Assembly: GCA_949299195.1 (NCBI GenBank)
Contig: CASFZN010000020.1
Location: 112,903-176,902, forward strand
Direction of reading: 5' to 3'
Origin: an uncultured bacterium
GTDB lineage: Bacteria; Bacillota_I; Bacilli_A; RFN20; CAG-826
Length of the DNA stretch: 64,000 nucleotides
Positions within the stretch are counted from its first letter, which is position 1. Each line of letters begins with the position of its first letter. The notes beneath the pieces are model-generated. The model had not been told where the DNA came from, did not search any database, and saw nothing but the letters and a program-made list of their open reading frames with translations. A program made the position numbers and the translations under genes. Positions 63,426 to 64,000 of this stretch are shown one piece after another.

Positions 63426-64000
63426 TTATTTAATAATATCTTCTTCTTTAATATCAAAATTATCAATACTTACTAAATTACCTTGGGCTCTATCAGGTTT
63501 TCCACCGCCATTTCCTCCGAATTTAGAAGTAACAATTTTTAAGACGTCTCCAGCTTTATATCCCTTATCTAAAAGTTCTTTTCCAACCCCTACAATAATA
63601 GGATGTTTTCCTTCTTCTGAACCAACTAAAACTACTAGATAATTACTAGTTTTCGACTTAATATCGTCTAAAATTGAGATTAATCCATCTCTAGAGGTAT
63701 TTTCTAAGACTTTTGCAATAAAGGTTAATTCATCTTTATTTTTGATTAATGAAGCGATGTTTGCGAACTTAGCTTTATTGATTTGTTGATTTAAAGTTTT
63801 AACTTCTTCCTCTAAATCTTTGATTTGAGTATTAATAGCATTAAGTTTTGAAATAACTTCTTGATTTGATTTAACGCTTATAAGGTTACGAGTTTGATTT
63901 AAAACTTCTTCCTTTTGTTTCATATATAAATATGCATTGAATCCGGTTGTAGCTTCTATTCTTCTTACACCAGCTGAAATGCTTTCTTCGCTTTTAATAA
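63426..64000 (-). CDS. alaS: alanyl-tRNA synthetase, 3' part
   Basis: The frame runs to the right edge; the last bases encode SEESISAGVRRIEATTGFNA on the coding strand, the end of the editing domain, and it continues as a coiled coil and the C-terminal DHHA1 domain (GVGKELLDKGYKAGDVLKIV; FGGNGGGKPDRAQG with the Gly-rich loop). The ATG at 63923 is internal. The catalytic part lies beyond the window. alaS-ruvX-DUF1292-greA is the Bacilli order. Confidence 0.94.
   Translation of the reverse strand, partial: IKSEESISAGVRRIEATTGFNAYLYMKQKEEVLNQTRNLISVKSNQEVISKLNAINTQIKDLEEEVKTLNQQINKAKFANIASLIKNKDELTFIAKVLENTSRDGLISILDDIKSKTSNYLVVLVGSEEGKHPIIVGVGKELLDKGYKAGDVLKIVTSKFGGNGGGKPDRAQGNLVSIDNFDIKEEDIIK
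63632..63649 (-). repeat. 11-bp phased AGTA element, 2 units (inside alaS)
   Basis: TACT at 63633 and 63644. The 18-mer CTACTAGATAATTACTAG is the exact reverse complement of bases 8338-8355 in xseA. Confidence 0.7.

Noticed and set aside
1-64000. Mycoplasma genetic code (TGA = Trp)
   Set aside because: TGA terminates several genes at the expected family lengths (nusB, dinB, yqeK), and Trp is encoded by TGG.

Overview
The window comes from the chromosome of a very AT-rich bacterium of the Bacillota that is close to the Mollicutes/RF39-type lineages. The gene orders (relA-hisS-aspS, yqeG-yqeH-yhbY-yqeK-rsfS, glyQS-dnaG-rpoD-trmK-nif3, hrcA-grpE-dnaK-dnaJ, alaS-ruvX-DUF1292-greA) are those of Bacilli. 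The EF-P tip loop looks Mollicute-like, but TGA is used as a stop, so the code is the standard one. The cell has the MEP isoprenoid branch (ispG, ispH), PlsY and topoisomerase IV. Gene density is very high, adjacent genes often overlap by 4-20 nt, and no gene-free stretch exceeds 300 bases. I found no tRNA, rRNA, CRISPR array, prophage or insertion sequence.

Layout. At 1-14.65 kb all genes are on the + strand: the 3' end of relA/spoT, hisS, aspS, tkt, a yqhY-like gene, nusB, xseA, xseB, dinB, a Xer recombinase, deoB, an ABC substrate-binding lipoprotein with its permease, and an unknown gene. At 14,775-14,802 there is a 28-bp site with the 11-6-11 structure of a dif site, exactly where + strand genes meet - strand genes tail to tail. 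I read this as the replication terminus. From 14.8 to 64 kb almost everything is on the - strand: the rsfS/yqeK/yhbY/yqeH/yqeG cluster, parE-parC, yneF, efp, rpmG, a DEAD-box helicase, the nif3-trmK-second sigma-rpoD-dnaG-glyQS block, recO-era-cdd-ybeY, a C39-peptidase membrane protein, rpsU, deoC, rpmF, mtaB, rsmE, the heat-shock operon, hemW, a degenerate Fic protein, lepA, a nuclease-helicase, fmt, holA, comEC-comEA, greA, DUF1292, ruvX and the 3' end of alaS. Isolated + strand genes (a small membrane protein, plsY, ispG, ispH, rpsT) interrupt it.

Two kinds of signal are not explained by gene calls. First, three distant genes (an unknown protein beside dif, a C39-peptidase/exporter-like membrane protein, and comEA-comEC) share a long promoter element, TGAATA-N16/17-CGTTCT followed by TGTATA. 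This suggests a small competence-linked regulon driven by an alternative sigma factor. A second sigma-70 family gene lies directly after rpoD, but no link to the element is shown. Second, at least nine places carry arrays of the tetranucleotide AGTA (or TACT) repeated at exactly 11-bp intervals, 2 to 6 units long, between genes and inside reading frames. This looks like a dispersed, helically phased DNA element of unknown function.

Other points of note are several start codons 6-10 nt after a -10 box with no Shine-Dalgarno sequence (probably leaderless mRNAs), two CIRCE operators around the hrcA promoter, an EF-P without its usual PGKG loop, a YqeH with degenerate GTPase motifs, and a His/Cys-rich tail on histidyl-tRNA synthetase.
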